From positions 1-64,000 of the forward strand of contig CALUYS010000009.1 of the NCBI GenBank assembly GCA_944325065.1: a stretch of DNA of 64,000 nt. The letters run 5' to 3'. The stretch comes from Candidatus Gastranaerophilales bacterium (GTDB lineage Bacteria > Cyanobacteriota > Vampirovibrionia > Gastranaerophilales > Gastranaerophilaceae). Position numbers and translations under genes: made by a program. Shown piece after piece: positions 1-8,046 of this stretch (position 1 is its first letter; the number at the start of each line of letters is the position of its first letter). The notes under the pieces are model-generated. The model did no database searches, was not told where the DNA came from, and saw nothing but the letters and a program-made list of their open reading frames with translations.

Positions 1-117
1 TTAAGTTATTTTTAATAGAATCTTATACCCAAAATAATGATAGATTATGGCTTCTTATCATTTTATGTGGTTCTTTCTATTTATTTTTGACTCTAATATC
101 TGCTTAAAAGCCCTATT

Positions 118-282
118 CTATTTACCTCTGTAATAAAGGGCTTCTGGACGATTTAATTCTCTTGATATCGTACTTGAGCTTCTGCCTAATTCTTTTGCTA
201 TTTTTCGTATTGATAATCCTTCTCCTTGAAGTATTGTTATTTCATCTAGTTCGCTAGAAGTTAAATGTTGCAACTGTTTCAT
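118..282 (-). pseudogene. IS30-family transposase N-terminal fragment (copy 1)
   Basis: A 54-codon reading frame with a good ribosome-binding site (AAAGGAG before the ATG at 282) encodes the helix-turn-helix opening of an IS30-type transposase: GLSIRKIAKELGRSSSTISREL. It then ends at a TAG at 118-120. A second copy at 62162-62500 reads through this point with a TAC codon, so the stop is a disabling change here. No DDE catalytic domain follows, and the homology to the second copy continues to the window edge at base 1 and right to about 355. The fragment is therefore a decayed mobile element, not a functional gene. Family assignment rests on the HTH pattern. Confidence 0.75.
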
Positions 283-377
283 CTTTACTATCTCCTTTTT
301 TGTCCTATTCTAATACATTTTAGGCGATAGTGTTGCGATTGCTTCTTGAACTCATGCAATTAGTAAAATACTTTAAA

Positions 378-2165
378 CTATTTTTTTGTTCTGATATTAA
401 GCTTTAAATGTAATTCACGAAGTTGTTCTTCTGAGGCTGAAGTTGGTGCATCTGTCATTAAGCACTTAGCATTTGAGTTTTTAGGAAAAGCGATTACATC
501 ACGAATTGATTCAGTTCTCGCCAAAAGTGCAATAAGCCTATCAAGTCCTAAAGCAATGCCTGCATGTGGCGGTGTACCATATTGAAATGCTTCAACCATA
601 AATCCAAATTTTTCTTTAACCTGCTCATCATTAAAGCCCAAAGCTTTAAATACACGCTTTTGTACATCGCTTGAATGGATACGAACACTACCGCCACCAA
701 GTTCATTACCGTTATAGATTATGTCGTATGCTATTGAACGACAATTTTGGGGGTCTTGTTCCATTTTGTCTAAATCTTCCGGATTTACCATTGTAAAAGG
801 ATGATGAACACTTGTATAGCGTTTATTTTCTTCATCATAATCAAACATAGGAAAATCTGTTACCCAAAGTAAATCGTGTTTTGAATTATCTATTAGATCC
901 AGTTTCTTTCCAAAATGAAGTCTTAAACGCCCAAGAACATCAAACACAACTTTTTTGTTATCCGCAACAAAGAACACAACATCGCCCAAACTTGCATTGG
1001 CTCGTAATTTTAAGCTTTCAATTTGAGCTTCATTTAAGAACTTAAACATAGGTGATTTAACTTCACCATTTTCCATATAAGTAATCCAGGCAAGTCCCTT
1101 TGCACCAAAAGAAATAGCAAGGTTACGAATGTCATCCATTTCTTTTCTTGAATAAGAAGCTATATTTGGTATTTTCAAAGCTCGAACTGTTCCACCTGCT
1201 TTTATAACATTTAAAATAGGTTCAAAGGTTGAATTTGCAAAAATATCTGTTATATCAAAAAGTTCAAGCCCAAAACGAGTATCTGGCTTATCAGAGCCAA
1301 ATCTATCCATTGCTTCTTTATATGTTATGCGTCTAAACGGACCTTTTATACCTTCAACACCTGCTGCTTTAAAAACATCTTCAATTAAACTTTCTGTCAT
1401 ATTAATAATATCATCTTGATTAACAAAAGACATTTCAATATCAACTTGTGTAAACTCAGGTTGTCTATCAGCACGCAAATCTTCATCACGAAAACAACGT
1501 GCTATTTGATAATAACGCTCCATACCACCAACCATCAAAAGTTGCTTATAAATTTGAGGTGATTGAGGAAGTGCATAAAACTTTCCTTCATGAACTCGAG
1601 ATGGTACCAAGTAATCTCTTGCTCCTTCAGGTGTTGTATTTATCAAAATAGGTGTTTCCACTTCTAAAAATTCGTTATTATTCAAATTATTACGAATAGC
1701 CTGAACCACTTTGTGACGCAATATTAAATTATTTTTAGTTTTTTCGCTTCTTAAATCCAAATAACGATATTTTAAACGAATATCTTCACTAACATTATCA
1801 TTATCCAATATAAAAGGAAGCAATTTAGCTTTACTTAAAACTTCAACTTCATTTGGATATATTTCAACTTCACCTGTTGGAATTTTATCATTATATGTTT
1901 CATCTGGACGTTTTGAAACAATACCGCTTATTTTTATAACATATTCATTTTTCAAGGTTGAAAATACATCATGAACATTTTTATTTATTTTTGGATCTGC
2001 TACTAATTGAAACAAACCACTTCTATCACGAAGTTCTATAAAAATGATACCACCTAAATCCCTAATTGTTGCAATCCAACCACATAGAGTCATTTCTTTA
2101 TTTTCATCTTTTAAATTGATATCACCACAATTATTTGTTTTCATTGATATTTTTAAATTACTCAT
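378..2165 (-). CDS. aspS: Aspartyl-tRNA synthetase
   Basis: Charges tRNA-Asp (possibly also tRNA-Asn) with aspartate in the cytoplasm. The 595 residues match the long bacterial AspRS: an N-terminal OB-fold anticodon-binding domain (about 20-120), class II motif 2 (RCFRDEDLRADRQPEFTQ, around residue 225), a GAD insertion domain (about 300-400) and motif 3 (GIALGLDRL) near the end. The first ATG is preceded by AGGTGAG, which supports the start. A separate promoter lies between it and lepB upstream, so the two genes can be transcribed independently. Whether the enzyme is discriminating or non-discriminating cannot be read off by eye. Identity is secure. Confidence 0.97.
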   Translation of the reverse strand: MSNLKISMKTNNCGDINLKDENKEMTLCGWIATIRDLGGIIFIELRDRSGLFQLVADPKINKNVHDVFSTLKNEYVIKISGIVSKRPDETYNDKIPTGEVEIYPNEVEVLSKAKLLPFILDNDNVSEDIRLKYRYLDLRSEKTKNNLILRHKVVQAIRNNLNNNEFLEVETPILINTTPEGARDYLVPSRVHEGKFYALPQSPQIYKQLLMVGGMERYYQIARCFRDEDLRADRQPEFTQVDIEMSFVNQDDIINMTESLIEDVFKAAGVEGIKGPFRRITYKEAMDRFGSDKPDTRFGLELFDITDIFANSTFEPILNVIKAGGTVRALKIPNIASYSRKEMDDIRNLAISFGAKGLAWITYMENGEVKSPMFKFLNEAQIESLKLRANASLGDVVFFVADNKKVVFDVLGRLRLHFGKKLDLIDNSKHDLLWVTDFPMFDYDEENKRYTSVHHPFTMVNPEDLDKMEQDPQNCRSIAYDIIYNGNELGGGSVRIHSSDVQKRVFKALGFNDEQVKEKFGFMVEAFQYGTPPHAGIALGLDRLIALLARTESIRDVIAFPKNSNAKCLMTDAPTSASEEQLRELHLKLNIRTKK

Positions 2166-2201
2166 ATTTTCTCACCTTTTAAAATTTATATAGCTTATAT
2201 T

Positions 2202-2229
2202 AATATACCAAAAAAGTCCTAAGTGTCAA
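2202..2229 (-). promoter_or_regulatory. Predicted sigma70-type promoter of aspS
   Basis: On the minus strand, TTGACA (2229-2224, perfect -35) is followed after 16 bases by TATATT (2207-2202, -10). The predicted transcription start lies about 30 bases upstream of the aspS ATG. The site sits just after the lepB stop codon at 2232. Confidence 0.65.
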
Positions 2230-2231
2230 AG

Positions 2232-2870
2232 TTAAAACTTAACGTCATTTAACATTCTTAACCGATTTAATGGCCAAAAGATAACAATAGCACGACCAAT
2301 TACTCGATCTTCTTTTAAAAACCCCCAAAAACGTGAATCTTGAGAATTGCCACGATTGTCACCAAGAAGAAAATAATGCCCCTCTGGAACTGTCATTGGT
2401 CCACAATACATTTCATCGTTGCATTCAATATAGTCAAAATCATTTAGGATATAATCTTCTTTTAATTCCTTACCGTTTACAACGACTTTATACTTATTAT
2501 CCTTAACTTTTTTAACTTCAACCTTATCACCGCCTTTTGCAACAATACGTTTTATATATGCAATATCTTTGCAAAAAAATCCTGTTAAACGTTGAAAAAC
2601 TTTTAAAGGCGTGTTTTGCAACTGCGTCATTGGTGGATAAAATACAACAATATCTCCTCGTGTTGGCTTTTTATAAAAACGAGTTACACGCTCTATAAAT
2701 AATCTATCACCCACTGTCAAAGTTGGCTCCATAGATGATGATGGAATCCAACGTATTTCTCCTATGAAAAATCTAATAATTATTACCATCACAACAACAA
2801 AAACGATGGTTTCAATACTTTCTTTTAATGCACCTTTTAAGTTTTTACTGCTAAAGATTTTTTTTAACAT
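2232..2870 (-). CDS. lepB: Signal peptidase I
   Basis: Inner-membrane serine protease that removes signal peptides from Sec/Tat-exported proteins. There is one N-terminal membrane segment (about residues 20-36). The catalytic serine is S46 in SSSMEPT, and the general base lysine is K107 in YIKRIVAKGGD. Box E is seen as GDNRGNSQDSRFWG. The 212-residue length and the single transmembrane anchor are typical of Gram-positive and cyanobacterial forms. A putative promoter lies about 24 bases upstream. Several proteins in this window carry signal peptides that it would process. Confidence 0.96.
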   Translation of the reverse strand: MLKKIFSSKNLKGALKESIETIVFVVVMVIIIRFFIGEIRWIPSSSMEPTLTVGDRLFIERVTRFYKKPTRGDIVVFYPPMTQLQNTPLKVFQRLTGFFCKDIAYIKRIVAKGGDKVEVKKVKDNKYKVVVNGKELKEDYILNDFDYIECNDEMYCGPMTVPEGHYFLLGDNRGNSQDSRFWGFLKEDRVIGRAIVIFWPLNRLRMLNDVKF

Positions 2871-2893
2871 AATATTCTATTTTCCCTTTATTT

Positions 2894-2922
2894 TTTATAA
2901 GAATACTTTAACACAAAAACAA
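2894..2922 (-). promoter_or_regulatory. Possible promoter of lepB
   Basis: Minus-strand TTGTTT (2922-2917) and TATAAA (2899-2894) are separated by 17 bases, 24 bases upstream of the lepB ATG. The -35 element is weak. AT-rich DNA makes chance matches likely. Confidence 0.4.
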
Positions 2923-3270
2923 GTTTTAAGCTTGAATTTTAACATATAAAATAATTTTCTATTCTCATCTAAATTGGATATTTTGTTTTTTTGCATATCC
3001 AAAATGTATAAAATGAAATAATAATAATGAACATATTATTAAACTAATTATAATTGAATTATTTTCTTAAAAATAGTCATATTACAACTATCTCATTAAA
3101 TTAGTAATTGGAATCATTACAACAAAGCTATTAACTTATTTATTCTTTTTATTTTAATAATCTCTTTTTTGTATATATTTTAATTTTATAATAACATTAA
3201 TATATTTTAAATACAATAAAATTTATACATATACTCCAATTCGCTTAATAAAATTTAATGCTCCACAATA
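2923..3270. other. AT-rich intergenic region, no gene seen
   Basis: About 350 very AT-rich bases between lepB and fliE. I see no convincing open frame with a ribosome-binding site, no RNA gene and no strong hairpin. It may simply hold the 3' untranslated end of the flagellar block. Confidence 0.5.
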
Positions 3271-3699
3271 TTATACTTTAATTTGATTTATTTCTGTATA
3301 GGCATTTAAAACTTTATTTCTTAGCTGAATTGCCATTTGCATAGATAAACTTGATTTCTCTGCAGCTATCATTACTTCATGAACGGAAATATCATCACCA
3401 CGAGCAAATGCAATTTGTGTATTTTCAGCTTCAACTTGAACATCATTTAAGGACTTAACACTTGATTCAATTGAACTCCCTATACCATTTAAAAAACTTT
3501 CAACTTGTGAAGTTTCTTTTTTTGATGTTTCATTATCAAAATCATTTTCTATTCCACCATATAATTGTTCATTTGTTTTATTTGTTAAAATATTTTCAAA
3601 AGACTTATTTTGTTCAATTAAGTCTATATTGTTTAAATTCTTGTTAAAAAGTTCATTGAAATTATTAATACTGCTTATGTTGTTAAAATTTATTGACAT
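3271..3699 (-). CDS. fliE: Flagellar hook-basal body protein FliE
   Basis: Structural junction protein between the flagellar MS ring and the rod. The C-terminal half carries the FliE signature: DDISVHEVMIAAEKSSLSMQ followed by QLRNKVLNAYTEI and a terminal KV. The N-terminal 60 residues are Asn-rich, low complexity and longer than in typical FliE (about 100-110 residues; here 142). AAAGGAT precedes the ATG. It is the last gene of a minus-strand block with flgB and flgC, separated from flgC by 213 bases with no gene. The next genes of the usual flgB-flgC-fliE-fliF order are not present downstream. Confidence 0.93.
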   Translation of the reverse strand: MSINFNNISSINNFNELFNKNLNNIDLIEQNKSFENILTNKTNEQLYGGIENDFDNETSKKETSQVESFLNGIGSSIESSVKSLNDVQVEAENTQIAFARGDDISVHEVMIAAEKSSLSMQMAIQLRNKVLNAYTEINQIKV

Positions 3700-3912
3700 G
3701 TTTTAATCCTTTAGTTTTTTATTGACCATTAATTGGGGCACAATGCCGGATAAGTATTATGCAAGAGTGCTTCATCTTGGATTACGTAGTGTTCGGAAAG
3801 CATTAAATATTTTAAATAAACATATTTCGTTTTTGCTTTATCAATTTCCATTCCTTTCATTTTTCCCTTTCTTTAACTTTGATTGGGGCAAACTTCGCTT
3901 TGACTTACGCTT

Positions 3913-4422
3913 TTATATTTTCAATGCTGTCGATATCATGTTTTTTGTAGTCTCTGCAATGGTCGCACTTGCTTCATAAGCTTTTGAAGCTTGAATCATA
4001 TTTACCATTTCCTCAACTATATTTATATTAGGTAAAATTACAAAACCCTCTTCGTCAGCATCAGGATGTGACGGGTCATAAACAGTCTTATACGGATTTT
4101 TTGATTCTTCTATACATTGAACTTCAACACCTTTTGATATTTTGTTCTGGTCGTATGAAATCCCTCCTTGAAGTAATAAATCCCCATTTTCATTATTAAA
4201 CCTTACTTGGTTATTTCCACTTGGGAAAGCTATATCATTTCTTGGTGTCGTTTGATTATCATAAATAGCTCTAAATGTAACTGTCTTTTTTATATAAGGT
4301 CCAATTGATCCATCATCTTTTCTCGTTGTATTAATATTTGCCATATTAGCTGCAATTGTATCCATTTTTGTTTTTTGTGCATACATTCCTGATGCACAAG
4401 TTTTAAATATATCAAAACTCAT
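3913..4422 (-). CDS. flgC: Flagellar basal-body rod protein FlgC
   Basis: Proximal rod component. The N-terminus (FDIFKTCASGMYAQKTKMDTIAANMANINTTR) is the flagellar rod signature and the C-terminus has the FlgC-type ending NIVEEMVNMIQASKAYEASA. The length of 169 residues is slightly above average. It lies 14 bases downstream of flgB with GAGGT before its ATG, so the two are co-transcribed. The order flgB-flgC-fliE is the classic one. Confidence 0.95.
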   Translation of the reverse strand: MSFDIFKTCASGMYAQKTKMDTIAANMANINTTRKDDGSIGPYIKKTVTFRAIYDNQTTPRNDIAFPSGNNQVRFNNENGDLLLQGGISYDQNKISKGVEVQCIEESKNPYKTVYDPSHPDADEEGFVILPNINIVEEMVNMIQASKAYEASATIAETTKNMISTALKI

Positions 4423-4436
4423 TATTAATTTTTACC

Positions 4437-4913
4437 TCACTCACCTTTTATTACACTTTGCAGCCCTGAGAAATTACGACCTTGAAGTGTTGACAGTATG
4501 TTATAACGCATAGCAGCTTCTGTCATATCCATCATTTCTTTTTCAAGTATCACATTATTATCGCTTTCACTATCGTATTTTGACATATCCATTAATGTTT
4601 CAACTTCAAATTGAGAATAATTATCCTCTTGTAAAAATGCTTTTACATCATCACCATTTGTTTCTTTAAGAAGTCTATCTATTGGCAGATAATTTTGATT
4701 TTTAACAAGCATACTATTTGCTTGTTTAATTTCATTTTTAAGCTCTTCTTTATTGATTATCTCGTTCAGTTTATCCTCAAAAACAACATCTTTTCTTTGA
4801 TAATTTGGTGTATTCACATTTACTACATTAGCTGCTATTGCTCTTTGACGTTCATACAAACCATCAAGTGCCAACTTAGCTATTTCTATTTTATTTGATG
4901 ATGTAAAATCCAC
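4437..4913 (-). CDS. flgB: Flagellar basal-body rod protein FlgB
   Basis: Proximal rod component of the flagellum. The segment LALDGLYERQRAIAANVVNVNTPNYQRKDV is the FlgB N-terminal pattern. The C-terminal half contains the expected LEKEMMDMTEAAMRYN region. Translation begins at a GTG (4913-4911), preceded by GGAGG. It follows the histidine kinase gene by 56 bases on the same strand, so a transcript from the two-component genes could run into it. Confidence 0.94.
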   Translation of the reverse strand: MDFTSSNKIEIAKLALDGLYERQRAIAANVVNVNTPNYQRKDVVFEDKLNEIINKEELKNEIKQANSMLVKNQNYLPIDRLLKETNGDDVKAFLQEDNYSQFEVETLMDMSKYDSESDNNVILEKEMMDMTEAAMRYNILSTLQGRNFSGLQSVIKGE

Positions 4914-4969
4914 TTTATATTCCTCCTTCTTTAATATCCCTAAAAAATAAAAGGAATTTTAAAGATTTA

Positions 4970-6226
4970 TTATTTCATTAATTCAAGTTCAAATACTGTT
5001 TCATCTTCATCACTTTTGATAATCCTTAAATCACCATTTTGTTTTTGCATGTTCTCTTTTGAAACAGCAAGTCCCAATCCCAAACCATGTTTTTTCGTTG
5101 TATATCCCTTAATAAATATTTTTTCAAAATCTTCTTTATTAATAACATTTCCATTATTTTTAATCTTTAATGATATTTTATCATTACTTTCATTATATTC
5201 TATACTTATCTTTTTATTATCTTTATTTTCCATACTATCAATACTATTATTTAATAAATTGTACATAATATTTTTCATTAATAACTCATCAAAAACGGCT
5301 ATTTTATTCTTTTCTATATTTATATTTATACTTATATTATTCTCATCAAATTTATTCCTCATAAAATCAACAATTTCAAGGATAAAATTATATAAATTAT
5401 TTTCTTTTAAATTTATATCACTTTCATTTTTAATTTTATCAAGCAAAATTATCATATCATTTGCAGCTTTTTTTATATTTACAAGAGTATTATAAGCATA
5501 ATCATTAAATGCTTTTTGTTTTCCTTCTGTTTCATTTTCAATTCGTTTTAAAAGTATTTGCGAGTTTAGATTTATTATTGAAATATAATTATTAACTTCA
5601 TGAATACTTTCTTTAAAAGTACTTATTTTCCTTTCCAAATCACCAAGCTGATTATTTTCAATAGTATTTGCCAAAAGTTCATTATTGGCGGTATTTATCA
5701 TCGTTATGATTGAATTAATAGCGTCATTTAGATTTTCATTAGCACGTCTTTCAGGTGTTAACCTATCCCAATATGATGTAAAGTCAAGATTAGAATTTGA
5801 AGATATAAATTTTAAAATATCACGAATATTTCGAGAATTTAAAACAATATAACTTTGACAGCTTTCATTTAAATTTAAACCATCATTAAACCACATAATA
5901 CAAGAACAATAACGCGAAGCAACAACAATTACAAACTCAAGATTGTCATAGACATCATTTTTCATTGGATTTGGAAAATTAACTAAATCCTCATTTTCAC
6001 AAAATGAAAATATATCAGCATTTGCAAATTCCAACCTGCGTAGCACGCTTTTAACTTTTGATGTATCACTCATTCGAATCAAAACAAGAGATTTTCTTTT
6101 ATCCTGTATATTTAAAACAGGTGTTAATGTCGACTTAACAACTGAATTAACAGTTTGAAAACTTAACCCTTGAACTTTTTCTCCATATATAAAATGTTTT
6201 ATTTCATTAAACACCTGAGTATTCAT
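4970..6226 (-). CDS. Sensor histidine kinase next to flagellar genes
   Basis: Cytoplasmic sensor kinase with no membrane segment. With the ATG at 6226 (AGGA ten bases upstream) it has 418 residues; an upstream TTG at 6244 is less likely. The N-terminal 150 residues contain a LVLIRMSD... / EFVIVVASRYCSCIMWFN pattern that loosely resembles the cyanobacterial DICT sensory domain (tentative). The H-box is SIHEVNN (His about 209), followed by the N-box NLLNNSIDSM and the G-box KKHGLGLGLAVSKEN of the HATPase domain. It is 51 bases downstream of a LuxR-type response regulator and immediately upstream of flgB. The signal it senses cannot be inferred. Confidence 0.88.
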   Translation of the reverse strand: MNTQVFNEIKHFIYGEKVQGLSFQTVNSVVKSTLTPVLNIQDKRKSLVLIRMSDTSKVKSVLRRLEFANADIFSFCENEDLVNFPNPMKNDVYDNLEFVIVVASRYCSCIMWFNDGLNLNESCQSYIVLNSRNIRDILKFISSNSNLDFTSYWDRLTPERRANENLNDAINSIITMINTANNELLANTIENNQLGDLERKISTFKESIHEVNNYISIINLNSQILLKRIENETEGKQKAFNDYAYNTLVNIKKAANDMIILLDKIKNESDINLKENNLYNFILEIVDFMRNKFDENNISININIEKNKIAVFDELLMKNIMYNLLNNSIDSMENKDNKKISIEYNESNDKISLKIKNNGNVINKEDFEKIFIKGYTTKKHGLGLGLAVSKENMQKQNGDLRIIKSDEDETVFELELMK

Positions 6227-6277
6227 TTGTTTATTTTTCCTCAATAAATCTTATATAACAAATTAATATTTTAATAC

Positions 6278-6997
6278 TTATAATGTTGCCAACGTAGAAT
6301 ACTTTTTATTTTGACAAAAACCATTATTTAAAGCATAAAGAACCGCTTGAGTACGATCATTAACTTGAAGTTTTTGAAATATATTATTAACATGTGTTTT
6401 AACCGTCGTTTCAGAAATAAACAATTTTTGAGCAACTCCTTTATAAGTTACACCTTGAGTCAACAATTCCAAAACTTCATTTTCACGCTGTGTTAAGTAT
6501 GAGAGTAGGTTTTCTTCATCACTTATAACAGCCGTTTCTTTTGACTTAACCAACTGTTGAAAATAATCAAAGAATTTTGAAGACAAAGTTTGAGGCAAAT
6601 ATATTTTGTTTTGTGACACTTCTTCAATAGCATAAATTAATTGAGCTGAAGCCATTGTTTTTAATATATAACCTTTAGCACCAAGTTTCATAGCACGATA
6701 TATTAAATCAGGATCATCATAACCAGTTAACGCAATAACATTTACCCCTAAATTCATTTTTGAAATTTCAGATATTGTAGACAAGCCATCTTTTTCAGGC
6801 ATATTGATATCCATTAAAATAATGTCAGGATTGTATTTTTTTATAAGGCTTATTGCAACTGAGCCACTTGAAGCTGTTCCAACTACATCAAAATCACTTT
6901 CAAGCGTAATAAGCTCCCTAATTCCATTTAAATGATCGAGATTATCATCAACAATTACCAAACGAGCTTTTTTCTTAAAAGTAGTATTTCTTCTCAT
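6278..6997 (-). CDS. NarL/FixJ-type response regulator
   Basis: DNA-binding response regulator of 239 residues. It has an N-terminal receiver domain with acidic pair DD (17-18), phospho-acceptor D63 in IILMDINMPEKDG and the conserved T/K positions (ALTGYDD, YILKTMASAQL). A C-terminal LuxR-type helix-turn-helix follows (LTQRENEVLELLTQG ... TTVKTHVNNIFQKLQV). A strong ribosome-binding site (GGAGGGGG) precedes the ATG. Together with the adjoining kinase it forms a complete two-component pair at the head of the flgB-flgC-fliE block, and it may control motility genes. That link is inferred from position only. Confidence 0.93.
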   Translation of the reverse strand: MRRNTTFKKKARLVIVDDNLDHLNGIRELITLESDFDVVGTASSGSVAISLIKKYNPDIILMDINMPEKDGLSTISEISKMNLGVNVIALTGYDDPDLIYRAMKLGAKGYILKTMASAQLIYAIEEVSQNKIYLPQTLSSKFFDYFQQLVKSKETAVISDEENLLSYLTQRENEVLELLTQGVTYKGVAQKLFISETTVKTHVNNIFQKLQVNDRTQAVLYALNNGFCQNKKYSTLATL

Positions 6998-7406
6998 AAT
7001 ATATACTTTCCCCCTCCTTCTTTAACTAAAGTGTAATTACCCCTAAATTCATCTTTTTACATTATTGATATTACATCTTATCAAACAATGTCTCATCAAT
7101 CGGGAGGAGTAAATTTTGGCAATATAGGTCGATTATAAGGTCTAAACCTATCGGCTAAAATACTGTCATAACTATCTTTTTAAAATATTTATAAATCGAA
7201 GTTAATTTTTTTATAATATTACTTTATATACTTTAAATATAATTCATTTGTAGTAATTTAAATAAATTAAATAATGAATACCTATCCAATAAAAGCAATA
7301 AAAAACAATAAAAAACTAAGAACAATATTTGAAGTAAAGACTAAGTAAATTCTTTGTTGTGTCAATAGTAATGCTGTTTTTTAAATAAGTTCTTTTAGAA
7401 AAACAC
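6998..7406. other. Intergenic region with a short inverted-repeat cluster
   Basis: Divergent region between the response regulator and infC. GGGAGGAG at 7102-7109 looks like a strong ribosome-binding site, but it is followed by TTG GCA ATA TAG, which encodes almost nothing. Just after it, ATAGGT (7124-7129) and AAGGT (7137-7141) can each pair with ACCTAT (7146-7151), giving two mutually exclusive short hairpins. The rest is AT-rich with no gene seen. Any regulatory role is speculative. Confidence 0.3.
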
Positions 7407-7435
7407 TTGCCAAAAAAGGAAATTTATTTTAATAT
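7407..7435 (+). promoter_or_regulatory. Predicted sigma70-type promoter of infC
   Basis: TTGCCA (7407-7412) and TAATAT (7430-7435) are spaced by exactly 17 bases. The expected transcription start near 7442 leaves a leader of about 30 bases before the proposed AUU start at 7473. Confidence 0.6.
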
Positions 7436-7472
7436 CAGTATATAAGAAAGATAGTTAAAAGGAGATACAACA

Positions 7473-8009
7473 ATTAATAATAATCAAAATAATGGTCGTG
7501 ATAAAGGTGTGCCAATAAATGAAAGAATACAATCAAAAGAAGTTAGATTAATAGATGATACTGGACATAACCATGGTGTTATTGCTACTTCAAAAGCATT
7601 AATTATGGCAAAAGATAAAGATTTAGATTTAGTTGTGGTATCTCCCGGACAAGAACCGCCCGTTGCTAAAATAATGGATTACGGAAAATATAAATACGAA
7701 ACCGAAAAAAGAGCTAAAGAAGCAAGAAAGAAACAACATATTGTAGAAGTTAAAGAGGTTAAAATACGTTATAAAATAGATATTCATGATTATAATGTGC
7801 GTATTAAAAATATTCGTAAGTTTATTGAAGCAGGTAATAAAGTCAAAGTCGCTGTTATGCTTCGTGGTCGAGAGCTACAACATAGTAAATTAGCTTTTGA
7901 TTTAGCAAATCGCTTCATTGAAGACCTAAAAAATGATCCTATTGTTGTTGAAAAACAACCATCAATGGATGGAAGAAATGTGGTGTTAATATTTGCACCA
8001 CAAGCATAA
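7473..8009 (+). CDS. infC: Translation initiation factor IF-3 (AUU start)
   Basis: IF-3 controls start-codon and initiator-tRNA selection on the 30S subunit. The N-domain begins INERIQSKEVRLIDD and continues to VAKIMDYGKYKYE; the C-domain (EVKIRYKIDIHDYNVRI ... RGRELQH) is complete. The frame extends upstream of the first GTG (7509) to an ATT at 7473. That ATT is preceded by AAAAGGAG with ideal 8-base spacing, whereas the GTG has no proper ribosome-binding site. infC of many bacteria starts with AUU because IF-3 itself rejects it, giving autoregulation, so AUU is the favoured start (178 residues). The usual partners rpmI and rplT do not follow; comM does. Confidence 0.95.
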   Translation: MNNNQNNGRDKGVPINERIQSKEVRLIDDTGHNHGVIATSKALIMAKDKDLDLVVVSPGQEPPVAKIMDYGKYKYETEKRAKEARKKQHIVEVKEVKIRYKIDIHDYNVRIKNIRKFIEAGNKVKVAVMLRGRELQHSKLAFDLANRFIEDLKNDPIVVEKQPSMDGRNVVLIFAPQA

Positions 8010-8046
8010 ATAATATATATTTATAAGAAAGAAAAAGTATTAAAAA

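Noticed and set aside
3722-3979. 85-codon plus-strand frame between fliE and flgC
   Set aside because: It overlaps the 3' end of flgC antisense, has no ribosome-binding site and gives an unstructured, Phe-rich product. The repeated ATTGGGGCA at 3730 and 3880 is too short to mean anything.
7102-7120. Strong ribosome-binding site that might mark a hidden small gene
   Set aside because: GGGAGGAG is followed by TTG and then a stop after two more codons; no other frame opens there.
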